Part shown: piece after piece, positions 17,918 to 27,054 of the stretch | Layout of the letters: every line of letters begins with the position of its first letter | Position numbering within the stretch: the stretch's first letter is position 1 | Assembly (NCBI RefSeq): GCF_927798215.1 | Contig: NZ_CAKMMW010000017.1 | Coordinates: forward strand, 62,001-126,000 | Origin: Paenibacillus_E allorhizoplanae | Lineage (GTDB): Bacteria; Bacillota; Bacilli; Paenibacillales; NBRC-103111 | DNA: 64,000 nucleotides | Direction of reading: 5' to 3' | Notes under the pieces: model-generated | The model's database searches: none | What the model saw: the letters and a program-made list of their open reading frames with translations, nothing else | What the model was told of the DNA's origin: nothing | Translations under genes and position numbers: made by a program

Positions 17918-20781
17918 TCGAAACCAGCGCGCTGACCGTTCACGTTAGTTCCTTACCTAACGGGTCATTATTTCTATGGGGTTCCCGTGAAAACGGCGGT
18001 ATTTGGGATGCTCTTGACTTAAAACATATGCTATTCGCCTGGCATCGCGCCTCTTTCTTCGGCACCTTCATGGAACCGAGTGAATGGCAGAACCGGGAAG
18101 GCATCGAATTGCAACCGCTTGAAGCGCTTGATTATTTCAGCGAACCGCAGCCTGTTCAGCACTTACAATTGAAGTGGCATGCTTCTAGCGCTGATGTGAT
18201 TGCGCTAGCTCCTTCTATTCGCGAGTCGCTGGCGACAGGCCGCTTCATGCCGGACTACGAGAAATGGAAGTCCGGGGAAATCGGCTGGAAGCTGCAGCTG
18301 CCGGAAGAGCTGCAATTGTTAGAGACGCCAGCGATCTCACGCTGGATTCATGCCCTGATCCCGGAATGGGTCGATGCCGACGGGATCATGAAAGACAATT
18401 TACGCAAGCTGGAAGCTGCGTATCCGTTAATGCGGCGTGGCGATGTCAGCGCCGAGGTGTGGCTGGACGAGGAAGACTGGCTCGTCAGCATTGGCTGGCG
18501 TCAGGACCGGACGCCAATGCGCACGTGCCTGCAGCTCGTGGAGCCCGACCTGGCGCACGGCGCAGGCTGGCAGCTGCGCGTGCTGCTGCAGGACCGGCTG
18601 GCGCCAGAGGTGCTGCGCACCGTGACGACCGTCGGCGAGCCGGTCGCAGGGGAACAGCCACTGCCCGAGGCGTGGCTACCTGAGCTGGGCCGTGTCGAGC
18701 GCGACACGGCGAAGTGGGTGCGCATCCTGCCATGGCTGGATGCGGGCGAAGGCGTCCTCCGTCAGACGGTGACGGAGGAGGAGGCTTGGCGCTTCCTGGC
18801 AGAGGGAAGCGTAAGGCTTGTTGAGTCAGGAACAAGCGTGTTCCTGCCGGCGTGGTGGGATCGCATCCGCAAGATGCGACCGAAGCTGCGCGCGAAGATC
18901 AAGTCTTCCGTCGGTTCTGGACGGGAGACGATGTTCGGGCTGACCCAGCTGATGCAGTTCGACTGGAAGCTGGCTGTTGGGGATTTGGAGCTGACGGAAG
19001 AGGAATTCCGTCTGTTGTTAGAGGAGAAGCGCAAGCTGATCCAGATTCGCGGCAACTGGATTCAGCTCGACCCCAAATTCATGGCACAGGTCGAGCAGAT
19101 TATGAAGCAGGTGCACAAGAAGCAGGGGCTTTCGTTCCGCGATGTGCTGGAGCTGCATTTCGCCGGTGACGCAGGCGGCTTGCTGCCGGCTGAGGATGAT
19201 CCTGACGCGATGCGCTATCTCGACATGGAGGTTGAGCTGAATGAACAGCTGCGCCACATGATTGACCAGCTGACGCAAACCTCGGCGATTCCGACAATTG
19301 AGCCGCCACCTAGCTTTCATGGCTCACTTCGCCACTATCAAGTGGACGGCATCTCTTGGCTGTTGTTCTTACGTAGATTCGGCCTTGGCGGCTGCTTAGC
19401 CGATGACATGGGTCTCGGGAAAACGATCCAATGGATTACGTACTTGCTCACAGTCAAAGAGACCGAGCAGCCTGATACACCATCGTTACTCGTTTGTCCG
19501 ACCTCGGTGCTGGGCAACTGGCAGATGGAGCTGAAACGATTCGCACCTTCCTTGCGCGTCCATCTTCACTATGGACCACAGCGGTTAAAAGGTCCTGCCT
19601 TTGGAGAGAAAATCGTTGGCAAATACGATCTCGTCTTAACGTCTTACACGCTTTCCCATTTGGATGAGAGTGAGCTGGGCGCTATTGCTTGGAACTCGAT
19701 CTGTCTGGACGAAGCTCAAAATATCAAGAACGCTTATACCAAGCAAGCTACGGCAATTCGCCGCTTGAATGGGTTCCATCGCATCGCTTTAACGGGAACG
19801 CCGATCGAGAATCGTCTAACCGAGCTATGGTCGATCTTCGACTTCGCGAATCCTGGCTACCTCGGTACGGTGCGCGAGTTCACGACTCGCTATGTGAATG
19901 CCATCGAGAAGACGCGCGACGAGGCGACGATTGGCAAAGTTCAGAAGCTGATTCGCCCGTTCCTGTTGCGGCGCGAGAAGAAGGATCCAGCTATTCAGCT
20001 GGATCTGCCAGAGAAGAACGAGTCCAAAACGTTCATCTCGCTCACAGCGGAGCAAGGCTCGTTGTACGAGAATTACATCCAGGATATGTTCGATCGCCTG
20101 GATAAGCTTTCTGCGATGGAGCGGCGCGGCCTCATCCTCGCTGCGTTGACGAAGCTCAAGCAGGTGTGTAACCACCCTGCTTTGCTGCTCAAGGAAGGGC
20201 TCGGCGCCCCGTGGAGCGGACGCTCCAACAAGCTAGAGCGCTTGCTCGAGATGGTGCAGGAGCTGCGCCAAGAGGGCGACAAATGCTTGATCTTCACGCA
20301 ATTTGTCGAAACCGGCAACCTGCTGCAGCATGTGCTTCAGCAGGAGCTCGGCGAAAAAGTGCTGTTCCTGCACGGCGGAACATCCAAGAATGGGCGCGAT
20401 GAGATGATCGCGCACTTTCAAGACAATGATGACCTGCCGGTCGACGAGCAGCGAAATGTGTTCATTCTTTCGCTGAAGGCCGGCGGCATCGGGCTCAACC
20501 TAACGGCGGCAAATCATGTGTTCCACTACGATCGCTGGTGGAACCCCGCCGTCGAGAATCAGGCGACGGATCGCGCCTTCCGGATCGGCCAGACGCGACA
20601 CGTGCAGGTGCACAAGTTCGTGACGCTTGGCACGCTGGAGGAGCGCATCGACGAGATGATCGAGCGCAAGCTCGGCCTCAGCCAGCAGATCGTGGGCTCC
20701 GGCGAGAACTGGATCACCGAGCTGTCGACCGACGAGCTGCGCGATTTGTTCTCGCTCCGCCGCGAGTGGGTAGAGGCGTAG
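17905..20781 (+). CDS. ywqA: SNF2-family ATP-dependent helicase (YwqA-like)
   Basis: 958 aa. Residues about 1-470 include the bacterial SNF2-associated domain (TMFGLTQLMQFDWKLAVGD, EEFRLLLEEKRKLIQIRG). The motor follows: Q-HYQVDGISWL, Walker A DDMGLGKTIQ near residue 501, DEAQ box (CLDEAQNIKNAYT) near 602, LTGTPIENR, and motifs V/VI GGIGLNLTAANHVFHYD and DRAFRIGQTRHVQV. All helicase motifs are intact. It is a dsDNA translocase; the biological role is unproven. Translation is probably coupled to the overlapping SWIM gene. Around 18430-18760 the base composition rises sharply (46 of 60 bases are G/C in 18541-18600, against 29 of 60 in 17941-18000), and long accidental frames open on other frames there. 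Confidence 0.92.
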   Translation: MDSMIETSALTVHVSSLPNGSLFLWGSRENGGIWDALDLKHMLFAWHRASFFGTFMEPSEWQNREGIELQPLEALDYFSEPQPVQHLQLKWHASSADVIALAPSIRESLATGRFMPDYEKWKSGEIGWKLQLPEELQLLETPAISRWIHALIPEWVDADGIMKDNLRKLEAAYPLMRRGDVSAEVWLDEEDWLVSIGWRQDRTPMRTCLQLVEPDLAHGAGWQLRVLLQDRLAPEVLRTVTTVGEPVAGEQPLPEAWLPELGRVERDTAKWVRILPWLDAGEGVLRQTVTEEEAWRFLAEGSVRLVESGTSVFLPAWWDRIRKMRPKLRAKIKSSVGSGRETMFGLTQLMQFDWKLAVGDLELTEEEFRLLLEEKRKLIQIRGNWIQLDPKFMAQVEQIMKQVHKKQGLSFRDVLELHFAGDAGGLLPAEDDPDAMRYLDMEVELNEQLRHMIDQLTQTSAIPTIEPPPSFHGSLRHYQVDGISWLLFLRRFGLGGCLADDMGLGKTIQWITYLLTVKETEQPDTPSLLVCPTSVLGNWQMELKRFAPSLRVHLHYGPQRLKGPAFGEKIVGKYDLVLTSYTLSHLDESELGAIAWNSICLDEAQNIKNAYTKQATAIRRLNGFHRIALTGTPIENRLTELWSIFDFANPGYLGTVREFTTRYVNAIEKTRDEATIGKVQKLIRPFLLRREKKDPAIQLDLPEKNESKTFISLTAEQGSLYENYIQDMFDRLDKLSAMERRGLILAALTKLKQVCNHPALLLKEGLGAPWSGRSNKLERLLEMVQELRQEGDKCLIFTQFVETGNLLQHVLQQELGEKVLFLHGGTSKNGRDEMIAHFQDNDDLPVDEQRNVFILSLKAGGIGLNLTAANHVFHYDRWWNPAVENQATDRAFRIGQTRHVQVHKFVTLGTLEERIDEMIERKLGLSQQIVGSGENWITELSTDELRDLFSLRREWVEA

Positions 20782-20789
20782 CAGCTAAT

Positions 20790-20833
20790 AGAGGCGGCCT
20801 GAGACGTTGTAAAGTCTTTGGCTGCCTCTTTTT
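20790..20833 (+). terminator. Rho-independent terminator after the SNF2 gene
   Basis: AGAGGCGGCC pairs with GGCTGCCTCT (one G-U), an inner AGAC/GTCT pair continues the stem, and T5 follows. It begins 9 nt after the stop codon. Confidence 0.9.
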
Positions 20834-20946
20834 AGTTTAGAACCACCCTCATTTCGAGTTATAGATAACGTTAAGGCACAGCACTACTTGAAGTTGGGAT
20901 GAAATCTGGCTCTTCCAAAGTAGTACTACAAGATACTAGATTTAAA

Positions 20947-20993
20947 CACAAAAGAGGTTATCCCAAGGTTCACCTGGGATAACCTCTTTTGTG
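20947..20993. terminator. Long perfect hairpin, bidirectional terminator
   Basis: Arms of 19 bp (CACAAAAGAGGTTATCCCA and its complement) enclose AGGTTCACC-type loop bases. Each arm carries a T4 tract in its own direction. It lies between the plus-strand SNF2 gene and the minus-strand EAL gene. The rest of 20834-20946 and 20994-21151 shows nothing I can name. Confidence 0.75.
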
Positions 20994-21151
20994 CTCCATG
21001 CGTATCCGTCGTTCCGTCCCGCTCTATCTCTCTAGCAACCTACTGCACGATCTCAGCTACTCTTCTTACACGTCCTCCCACTACGAGTCACCTTTCACTA
21101 TTTACCTTCTATCTATACACTCCATCTATCGCGAATGCAAAGGCGTGTTGC

Positions 21152-22339
21152 TCAGATCAACAAATCCAAAAACAAATAATACCCCTCACCCATCGCAAAT
21201 GAGTACGTCTGAATCTGACGCGAGGTATCCAAGTCGGTATAGGCTTGGGAGAGAATACCTTGCTTTTGCAAATTCATCATCAGAATGTTAGAGATGAAAT
21301 AGGGCCGCCACGTCCAGTTCGCTTGACGATAGCTCTCGTCTTTGCCCCACCCATCTTCGGAACGTGTGTAGTTAGAGGAAATCTGGTAGCCATCCCCCTG
21401 ACAGATGTACATACGGATGCAATTGTCCGTAACGTTACCGATGGTTTGCTCGATTACCGCATCAGCCTCCTCTGCATTCGAGATGTGAACAGAGGCGTTG
21501 ATTAACGCATCCAGCCTTTGATGTACACTCAGCAGGTGATGGTATCGTCTAAATTCATCCTGTCCGAACGATTTAATTTCCTCTTCCAGCATGGCTTTGT
21601 AGGCATCTGGACGCTGCAGGTCTGGCTCTGCTTTTGAGAATAGAAAGCCTTGCACATATCTAGCCCCAACCTGTAAAGCGCTGCGCAACTCCTGCTTCGT
21701 TTCGACGCCTTCAACGAGTAGGGAAGCACCAATCTGAGCAGATACAATGGAGAAGGACTGCATAACTGCCTTATAGCCGTCGTGGACGATGCTCTTTTTC
21801 AAAATATTCAGGTCAACCTTCAAGATCTTCGGCTGCAAGCTCGCAATTCGATCGAAATTACTAAACCCGCTTCCCACATCATCAATAGCGATCGTACATC
21901 CGAATTCACGATATAATTCAACAATCCACGTCAGTTCCTGGAGCTTGCCCGTAAATTCCTCCTCGGTGATTTCAATGACGATCCGCGAGGGATTAATCTT
22001 GTATTTTTTTAACAATTCAATCGTTGGTAAGATTCCTGTTCGTTTGTAGGTTCTATAAATCCAAGAGGGCTTTAGGTTAATAAACAGTTCGCTCTCGTCC
22101 AATGCAGCAGCTATTCGTTCTATGGCCTGCTCTCTTAAATGGCGATCAATCATAAGCTGCATGTCCTCAGACATATCAGGGTCTTTGAAAAAGGGGCCTA
22201 AGCTCTCCACACCACTCTCACGAACCCATCTACCTAGTGTTTCATACCCTATTATTCGTTGACTCTGCAAAGAGATAATCGGTTGAAAATAGGGACGTAC
22301 TTCGTGACGCGGCGGAATCTTGATGTTTTTCACCTGCAC
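21152..22339 (-). CDS. EAL-domain cyclic-di-GMP phosphodiesterase, YkuI-like
   Basis: About 395 aa. EAL domain, residues 15-250: the EAL signature is E-T-L (GYETLGRWV), then FINLKPSWI, the metal ligand IVIEITEEEF, IAIDDVGSGFSNFDRI, LKVD, and the catalytic-base region LVEGVETKQEL with QGFLFSKAEP. All metal and base residues are present, so hydrolysis of c-di-GMP to pGpG is likely. The C-terminal about 145 residues resemble the PAS-like domain of Bacillus YkuI. I prefer the GTG at 22339 because a perfect AAGGAGG lies 6-7 nt upstream; the frame is open to an ATG at 22390 with no ribosome site. Divergent from the hybrid kinase 205 nt away. Confidence 0.85.
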   Translation of the reverse strand: MQVKNIKIPPRHEVRPYFQPIISLQSQRIIGYETLGRWVRESGVESLGPFFKDPDMSEDMQLMIDRHLREQAIERIAAALDESELFINLKPSWIYRTYKRTGILPTIELLKKYKINPSRIVIEITEEEFTGKLQELTWIVELYREFGCTIAIDDVGSGFSNFDRIASLQPKILKVDLNILKKSIVHDGYKAVMQSFSIVSAQIGASLLVEGVETKQELRSALQVGARYVQGFLFSKAEPDLQRPDAYKAMLEEEIKSFGQDEFRRYHHLLSVHQRLDALINASVHISNAEEADAVIEQTIGNVTDNCIRMYICQGDGYQISSNYTRSEDGWGKDESYRQANWTWRPYFISNILMMNLQKQGILSQAYTDLDTSRQIQTYSFAMGEGYYLFLDLLI

Positions 22340-22544
22340 AGTGCGCCTCCTTCTCAGAAAATTTTCCATGTCACATGACTTAACATCCATATCGTTGTTG
22401 ACTCATATTTTAAACGACATCGCCCTTTTCCGCAATCTTACATGGAAGAAAACATGACATTATTAGATATTAGAGGAATTTGTTGATGTTTGTCGAATTT
22501 CTAAGTGATCTTTTATTCTATTAGAAGTTAGGTGACCGATTGGA

Positions 22545-25433
22545 ATGAAAACCTTCACGAGATCGCGGATCTCCATGCTATATGTTATTTTAATAGTCCT
22601 TTTACTAGCATTCGTCAGTGTATCCAACTACATGGCTTCTCGAAATATGGAGAGAGAAAACAATGCGATTGTAAATCAGGCGATTCCGATTCTAACGACG
22701 GCCAATAGTTTATTGACCAGCTTAATCAATCAGGAGACGGGGCTACGCGGTTACCAACTAGGTGGTGGAAATGAACAATTTCTTGAACCTTTTACCACGG
22801 GAAGAGAGCAGGTCGCCATGGATTTAAACACGCTTTCGACCTACGACAAGAAATATCCAACCCTACAACTTATTATTGATACCCAGGCGATACCAGCCAT
22901 TACCAATTTGCAAAAGTACTATGATACGACGTTAGAATTATTCCGTGCTGGTAAAATTGAAGAAGCGAAAGCCCGTGTCACTGGCGGCAAAACGCTAATG
23001 GATCGCTATCGTGTCATTCATACGAGTATTGAGAAAAATATTGGGCAGATCACGTCTACAGCCTATGAGGCTTCTCAGCGAGCGGGCCAAACCTCCCGTT
23101 TGATCACCATTGTCGGCTTCCTAATCGCTCTTCTTGCAGGAGCTATGTCCATTATCATCTCCTTACGCTCCTACCAAGCGGAGAAAGAACTGCGCAAGAG
23201 CGAGGAAACTTACCGCTATATGGCCGAGAGTCTGGAATCCCAGAACGAGGAAATTATTGCCCAACAAGAGGAGCAGCAGATTACGTTGGCTAAGTTGTCT
23301 GAGCGCGAACGGGATTTGGAACTCATCTCCTCGTACCAAGAGAAGCTCACTGGCTATGTGAAATTAACCGATTTCTTGAAACATACGCTGCCTGCCTTAT
23401 TAAATTCGCTTGCGCAGGATGCTGCCTTGGTTGTCCTTGAGGATCGTTCAGAGAATGGGGCTAGTTCCTACGAGGTTATTCATTCCATCGGGTATCCCAA
23501 GGGACATATTCAAGCTTCTCGCAGCGAGCTCTTCGGCCCAGCCAGACGTGTATTCGATGAGGGTGTTTCGATCACACATACTCGTGACGTGACAGGCAAT
23601 GAGCAAGGTGTCCATAATGGTATGACACGAGCCATCGATCATTACATTCCGCTCACGGATGACAAGCAAGAAGTCATTGGTTTTCTATTATTGACGAGTT
23701 ACCAAAGCTCGCTCTATCTAGAAGATAATCAACGTCTAACCAAAGGTTTAGTTCGTCAATTCGGACTCGCGTTCTATGCACAGGTCGTGAATGATGAGAA
23801 GCTGCAACAGGCGGAAAGCCTAGCCTTGCTGAACGATCAACTCACGGCAGAGAAATTGCTTTTAGAAGGTCAGCATGACCTTATTCAAAATATTCTAGAG
23901 TCGGCCCACGAGGGTATGATGATGTGTGATTCAGAGGGTACGATTCTCTTTGCCAATCATCGGATGAATCAATATTTCGGGCTAAATGAACGGATTGGCC
24001 AGAACCTTGTTAGCTGCAGCTATGAGATTGGGGCCAAATCGGCTAGTTTCCATGGGGTAGCAGCTTCCATCGAAGCCTTGATAGATCGCTCGCTGTCTCA
24101 TTTAACGCAGCGCTTCAGCTTCCAGCAGGACGAACAGCTCCAACACGCAGAGCTCTATGCTACCGTTGTTAGCGAAGGCACTGAGCAGCAAGGCTACCTC
24201 TTCGTTTTCCGTGACCGTACGGAAGAAGAACGCGTGGATGAAATGAAGAATGAATTCATCTCCATTGTTTCACATGAGCTGCGGACTCCGCTGGCCAGTG
24301 TGCTTGGATTTATCGAAATTTTACTGCATCGCGACCTGCCGCAAGAGAAGCAGAAACGTTACATGGAAACCATTTATAACGAAGCTCAGCGCCTGTCGAA
24401 TTTAATCAATGACTTCTTAGATTTACAGCGGATGGAGTCCGGTCGTCAATCGTACAACTTCGCCCCGATTCATTTGCAGTCTCTCGTCACAGAGATTGCA
24501 GAGCAATGGCAAGATAAGCAGCTGCATCAGATCGTCATTCACCAGCAAGAGCCCGAGCTTTGGGTACGGGCAGATGTTGATCGTATTCGCCAAGTCTTTG
24601 ATAACCTCATTAGCAATGCTATTAAATACTCACCGGCAGCCGATCACATCGACATTCACTTGTTGACACATGACGGTAAAGTTACCATTGCCATTCAAGA
24701 TTATGGGCTTGGTATACCTTTGGAAGCAAATGAGCATATGTTCTCGAAATTTTTCCGTGTCGACAACTCCGACCGTCGTCAGATTGGCGGCACAGGCCTC
24801 GGACTCGCCATTGTGAAAGAAATCGTCGAGGGCCATGGCGGGAACATCTCCTATACGTCTGAAATGGGGCATGGCACCACGTTCCGTATTGAACTGGACC
24901 AATATGAAATTTCCGGCCTAGACGGAAAAATTGTTATTTTCGAAGACGATGATAACTTGGCCAAATTAATTCAAGTCGCTTTAAATAAGCTGAGTCTACC
25001 TTCCATCCAACTGCGTTCCGCTGAGGAAGGCATGATCGCATTGCGTCGCTGTGAGGGTGAAGGTCCTGTTCTGTTTATCGTAGACATCCATCTAGAAGGC
25101 GAGAAAACAGGCTGGGATTTCATCGCAGACTTGTACAAGCATCCTGTGCATGCACAAACGCCGGTCATTGTTTCAACAGCGCTCGATCCGCCTCATGATT
25201 ATCATGAGAAAGAGATCGAGAAATATCTGAAGAAGCCATTCACGATGGAACGACTCGTGCAGGTAGCGAAACGCCTGCTCGACAATAAAAGCAGCCTAGC
25301 CTACGTTTTCCCAGCTCAAAACAAAGAAACCCTCTCCACCACCCTAGAACGCAACGGCATTAACGTGCTCAAAATGCAAGAGAATCAGGACATGATTGAG
25401 GTTGATCTCATTCGGCCTCCGTCGGACAAGTAA
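22545..25433 (+). CDS. Hybrid sensor histidine kinase (CHASE3-GAF-like-PAS-HisKA-HATPase-REC)
   Basis: 962 aa membrane kinase. TM1 about 11-29, an external CHASE3 domain (INQETGLRGYQLGG, EPFTTGREQ) to about 185, TM2 about 187-207, a coiled coil, a GAF-like region (260-425), a PAS domain (about 445-565), HisKA with phospho-acceptor His in SIVSHELRTPLASV (about 576), and HATPase with N-box DNLISNAIKYSP, DYGLGIP and GGTGLGLAIVKEI. A C-terminal receiver holds EDDDNLAKL, Asp in IVDIHLEGE (about 845) and KKPF. No output domain is encoded in the protein. ATG at 22545 with TAGGTGA upstream. The divergent EAL gene suggests a link to c-di-GMP control, which is inference. Confidence 0.92.
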   Translation: MKTFTRSRISMLYVILIVLLLAFVSVSNYMASRNMERENNAIVNQAIPILTTANSLLTSLINQETGLRGYQLGGGNEQFLEPFTTGREQVAMDLNTLSTYDKKYPTLQLIIDTQAIPAITNLQKYYDTTLELFRAGKIEEAKARVTGGKTLMDRYRVIHTSIEKNIGQITSTAYEASQRAGQTSRLITIVGFLIALLAGAMSIIISLRSYQAEKELRKSEETYRYMAESLESQNEEIIAQQEEQQITLAKLSERERDLELISSYQEKLTGYVKLTDFLKHTLPALLNSLAQDAALVVLEDRSENGASSYEVIHSIGYPKGHIQASRSELFGPARRVFDEGVSITHTRDVTGNEQGVHNGMTRAIDHYIPLTDDKQEVIGFLLLTSYQSSLYLEDNQRLTKGLVRQFGLAFYAQVVNDEKLQQAESLALLNDQLTAEKLLLEGQHDLIQNILESAHEGMMMCDSEGTILFANHRMNQYFGLNERIGQNLVSCSYEIGAKSASFHGVAASIEALIDRSLSHLTQRFSFQQDEQLQHAELYATVVSEGTEQQGYLFVFRDRTEEERVDEMKNEFISIVSHELRTPLASVLGFIEILLHRDLPQEKQKRYMETIYNEAQRLSNLINDFLDLQRMESGRQSYNFAPIHLQSLVTEIAEQWQDKQLHQIVIHQQEPELWVRADVDRIRQVFDNLISNAIKYSPAADHIDIHLLTHDGKVTIAIQDYGLGIPLEANEHMFSKFFRVDNSDRRQIGGTGLGLAIVKEIVEGHGGNISYTSEMGHGTTFRIELDQYEISGLDGKIVIFEDDDNLAKLIQVALNKLSLPSIQLRSAEEGMIALRRCEGEGPVLFIVDIHLEGEKTGWDFIADLYKHPVHAQTPVIVSTALDPPHDYHEKEIEKYLKKPFTMERLVQVAKRLLDNKSSLAYVFPAQNKETLSTTLERNGINVLKMQENQDMIEVDLIRPPSDK

Positions 25434-25443
25434 CCGTTTATTG

Positions 25444-25478
25444 ATCTCTCCCACCTATTTTAGGTGGGGGAGATTTTT
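25444..25478 (+). terminator. Rho-independent terminator after the hybrid kinase
   Basis: Stem ATCTCTCCCACCT / AGGTGGGGGAGAT (one mismatch), loop ATTTT, then T5. Eleven nt after the stop codon. Confidence 0.9.
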
Positions 25479-25566
25479 ATTATTATTGTAAAGAAGAGGG
25501 ATTTCCCTACAGAATCGCCAATATAATAGAGAAATAGAGGTAAGTGAAGAGAAAGGGTGTGCCCTT

Positions 25567-26892
25567 ATGGCAAAGCTTGAATCCGCTTCCAAACCAATGC
25601 AAGGCCGAAGTGTTTGGGCGTTATTTTTCTCCCTGCCTATTTTCGCATGGGCGATGTACGATTTTGCAAATACCATTTTTTCTTCCAATATCGTAACTGT
25701 GTTCTATCCCTTTTACTTAAAAGAAACCTTGGGCAGCAGCGAGGAAATGAACCAGATTGCAAGTACGTTCATCACATACTCCAATGCGTTATCCAGTTTC
25801 TTCTTAGTGCTCCTATCTCCCTTATTCGGTGTTTGGATTGATCGCACGGGCAAAAAGAAAGCCTATCTCGTCCCCTTCACACTGGTTGCGATCATCGCAA
25901 CATTTCTAATGGGGGCATCGGCCGTATGGGATACCAATAAAGAGTGGCTCGGCCTCAATACATCGATTCTCGGTGTTATTTTATTTTTCATGGTCGCCAA
26001 ATTTTTCTATAACTCCAGCTTAGTGTTCTATGACTCCATGATTTCTGATCTGGGCAATGAACGCGAGATTCCTTTGATCTCCGGATTGGGTGTAGCCGTC
26101 GGTTATGTAGGTACGCTCGTGGGACTTATTGCATTCCTATTCGTGCATGATAATCACTTCGAAAGTACATTCATCCCGAGTGCGGTCATGTTCCTCATCT
26201 TTTCACTGCCGATCATGTTCTTGTATAAAGAGAAGCGGCAAAAGCCAGTGGCTAGCCACAAATCGTTGCTTAGCGGCTATCGCGAGATCTGGACGACATT
26301 CAAAGAAGCTCGAAAATACCAAGCAGCTTTCACGTTCATGATCGCCTATTTCTTCTTCAACGATGCCATTGCTACAGCCATTGCTGTTATGGCCATATAC
26401 GCGAATACCGTCATGGGCTTCTCGACGGGGCAATTCATTCTACTTTATCTTGTATCTACGGTGTCTAGCGTGATCGGGTCCTTCCTATTTGGTTATGTGA
26501 CGCGCAGTATTGGTCCTAAGAAAGCCGTAACCATTGTCGCTATAATCCTCATCGTGGCCATCTCCCTCGCTTCCTTAGCAACAAGCCAAAGCATCTTTTG
26601 GGTAGCAGGCAGCTTGTACGGCGTCTCTATGGGGGCGATGTGGGTGACCTCTCGTACATTGATCGTGCAGTTAACACCGGAAGAAAAACGCGGCCAATTC
26701 TTCGGTCTATTCGCCTTCTCAGGGAAGGTGTCCTCCATTGTCGGACCTCTACTCTACGGCTCCATCACATGGGCAATGGCCTCTACTGGCAACTTAGCGA
26801 GTCGAGTCGCACTTGGCTCCTTACTGGTCCTAGTCATCATCGGGCTTACCGTCCACATGCGAGTTCCGCAAAAATTGCAAAATCCCGCTTAA
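25567..26892 (+). CDS. UMF1/Atg22-type major facilitator transporter
   Basis: 441 aa, about 12 transmembrane helices. The N-terminal FAWAMYDFANTIFSSNIVTV is the hallmark of the UMF1 (Atg22-like, VPS-like) MFS subgroup; SPLFGVWIDRTGKKK is the TM2-TM3 loop motif, and GYVTRSIGPKKAV its second-half copy. Substrates are unknown in bacteria; the yeast relative moves amino acids. The ATG at 25567 follows AAAGGGTG. The gene stands alone between two terminators, so it is a single-gene transcript. Confidence 0.88.
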   Translation: MAKLESASKPMQGRSVWALFFSLPIFAWAMYDFANTIFSSNIVTVFYPFYLKETLGSSEEMNQIASTFITYSNALSSFFLVLLSPLFGVWIDRTGKKKAYLVPFTLVAIIATFLMGASAVWDTNKEWLGLNTSILGVILFFMVAKFFYNSSLVFYDSMISDLGNEREIPLISGLGVAVGYVGTLVGLIAFLFVHDNHFESTFIPSAVMFLIFSLPIMFLYKEKRQKPVASHKSLLSGYREIWTTFKEARKYQAAFTFMIAYFFFNDAIATAIAVMAIYANTVMGFSTGQFILLYLVSTVSSVIGSFLFGYVTRSIGPKKAVTIVAIILIVAISLASLATSQSIFWVAGSLYGVSMGAMWVTSRTLIVQLTPEEKRGQFFGLFAFSGKVSSIVGPLLYGSITWAMASTGNLASRVALGSLLVLVIIGLTVHMRVPQKLQNPA

Positions 26893-26933
26893 TTCATGTA
26901 CAATTATTTCTAACATGAGGGATCAGACACAGC

Positions 26934-26968
26934 AAACACTAGAGCATTTAAGGCTTTAGTGTTTTTTT
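26934..26968 (+). terminator. Rho-independent terminator after the UMF1-type gene
   Basis: Stem AACACTAGAGC / GCTTTAGTGTT (one G-U), 7-nt loop, T7 tract. It also insulates the UMP-kinase-like gene downstream. Confidence 0.88.
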
Positions 26969-27054
26969 GTAAGCTTCCGTTGGTTGCCGCACTACACTTC
27001 CTAGTCAGACACAATCTATCGTACAAGCGTTCATCAGAGAGAGGGGATATGGTA

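Noticed and set aside
18264..18835. Several overlapping frames in other registers of the SNF2 gene
   Set aside because: They follow from the GC-rich patch, where stop codons are rare; compositions are Arg/Ala-rich and unlike real proteins.
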